A stretch of 64,000 nt of DNA from Schlesneria paludicola DSM 18645 (GTDB lineage Bacteria; Planctomycetota; Planctomycetia; Planctomycetales; Planctomycetaceae). The notes under the pieces are model-generated. The model made no database searches. It was not told the origin of the DNA and worked only from the letters and a program-made list of their open reading frames with translations. Where the stretch lies: contig CAMCMU010000016.1 of NCBI GenBank assembly GCA_945876035.1, positions 22,597-86,596 on the forward strand, given 5' to 3'. The position numbers and the translations under genes were made by a program. Below, in pieces: positions 63,710 to 64,000 of this stretch (position 1 is its first letter; every line of letters begins with the position of its first letter).

Positions 63710-64000
63710 ATTCTAGCCTTCTGGCGACGGGTGATTGGGTCGCGGTCACCGAAAATCCGGAACAGAAGATGTGGCGAGGATCCAACGAAGGAACCTCCCA
63801 TAAAACCATCCTGAGGCATCAGCCTAGCGATTTCAAGTGAGCCACATCTTGAAATCGTGGCTGTTCAATGGTGGTGATTACCCAAAATACCGTTAGTCTC
63901 CGCCACCGGCTATGCGTCGCGAACACCCCCGTGATACCGGGTCCAGTGCCACCGCGAGGGAGCTGGCGGATCCCCCGTATACGCTGCTAATCCCCCCCCC

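Noticed and set aside
1..64000. tRNA, rRNA and CRISPR arrays
   Set aside because: I looked for cloverleaf arms, rRNA-like blocks and regularly spaced repeats and saw none; the tandem pair at 17.5 kb lacks spacers.
63952..64000. C-rich end of the window as a possible biological repeat
   Set aside because: A C9 run at the window edge cannot be told from an edge or contig artefact.

Overview
The window looks like chromosome from a planctomycete. The support is lineage-typical gene content: four proteins of the planctomycete cytochrome and surface-protein sets (two DUF1549/DUF1553 proteins, a DUF1592-type protein, a DUF1501 protein and a DUF1552 protein), a 3-keto-disaccharide hydrolase (DUF1080), a sulfatase with its formylglycine motif, a formylglycine-generating-enzyme-like protein, and long intergenic gaps with weak Shine-Dalgarno sites. 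The species cannot be named from the sequence alone.

Layout. 1-6 kb: N-terminus of an MHS-type MFS transporter running off the left edge, a decayed beta-carbonic-anhydrase-like gene, a small zinc-ribbon membrane protein, a di-haem cytochrome c and a class III fructose-1,6-bisphosphatase. 6.7-17 kb: a lipoprotein flavocytochrome with three C-terminal haem motifs, a decayed SGNH/GDSL hydrolase, a giant AsmA-like protein, a tandem DUF1080 hydrolase, truD and rsmD. 18-24.6 kb: a secreted esterase-like protein, hisD, a threonine-aldolase-family enzyme and an M20 peptidase/deacylase. 25.0-27.4 kb: a retron (promoter, non-coding RNA, reverse transcriptase and a closely spaced membrane-protein gene), followed by a decayed agmatinase. 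28.6-34.6 kb: a sulfatase, then an ExbD-ExbD-ExbB-TPR cluster read on the minus strand behind a TIGR04255-like gene. 34.8-43.5 kb: a DUF1549/DUF1553 cytochrome and the tightly packed operon phoH, 7TM-HD phosphohydrolase, ybeY, CBS/CorC-type transporter. 44-57 kb: an ExeA-like ATPase, a redoxin, a DUF1592/DUF1552 pair and an Lhr-type helicase. 57-63.7 kb: glgC and a minus-strand DUF1549/DUF1553, DUF1501, FGE-like cluster.

The most interesting element is the retron at 25.03-27.43 kb. The reverse transcriptase has the retron hallmarks (NAxxH, YADD, and a VTG-like IAG box), and the DNA just upstream folds as a complete retron RNA. A 21-position a1/a2 pairing encloses two msr hairpins and a 15-bp msd hairpin, and a good -35/-10 pair would start transcription at the first base of a1. 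The gene 9 bp behind the reverse transcriptase encodes a 231-residue multi-pass membrane protein with a charged coiled tail, which I propose as the partner or effector.

Three genes in the window (carbonic-anhydrase-like, SGNH hydrolase, agmatinase) are broken by frameshifts, stops or deletions. The deletion in agmatinase removes metal ligands, so at least that one looks like real decay and not only sequencing error.
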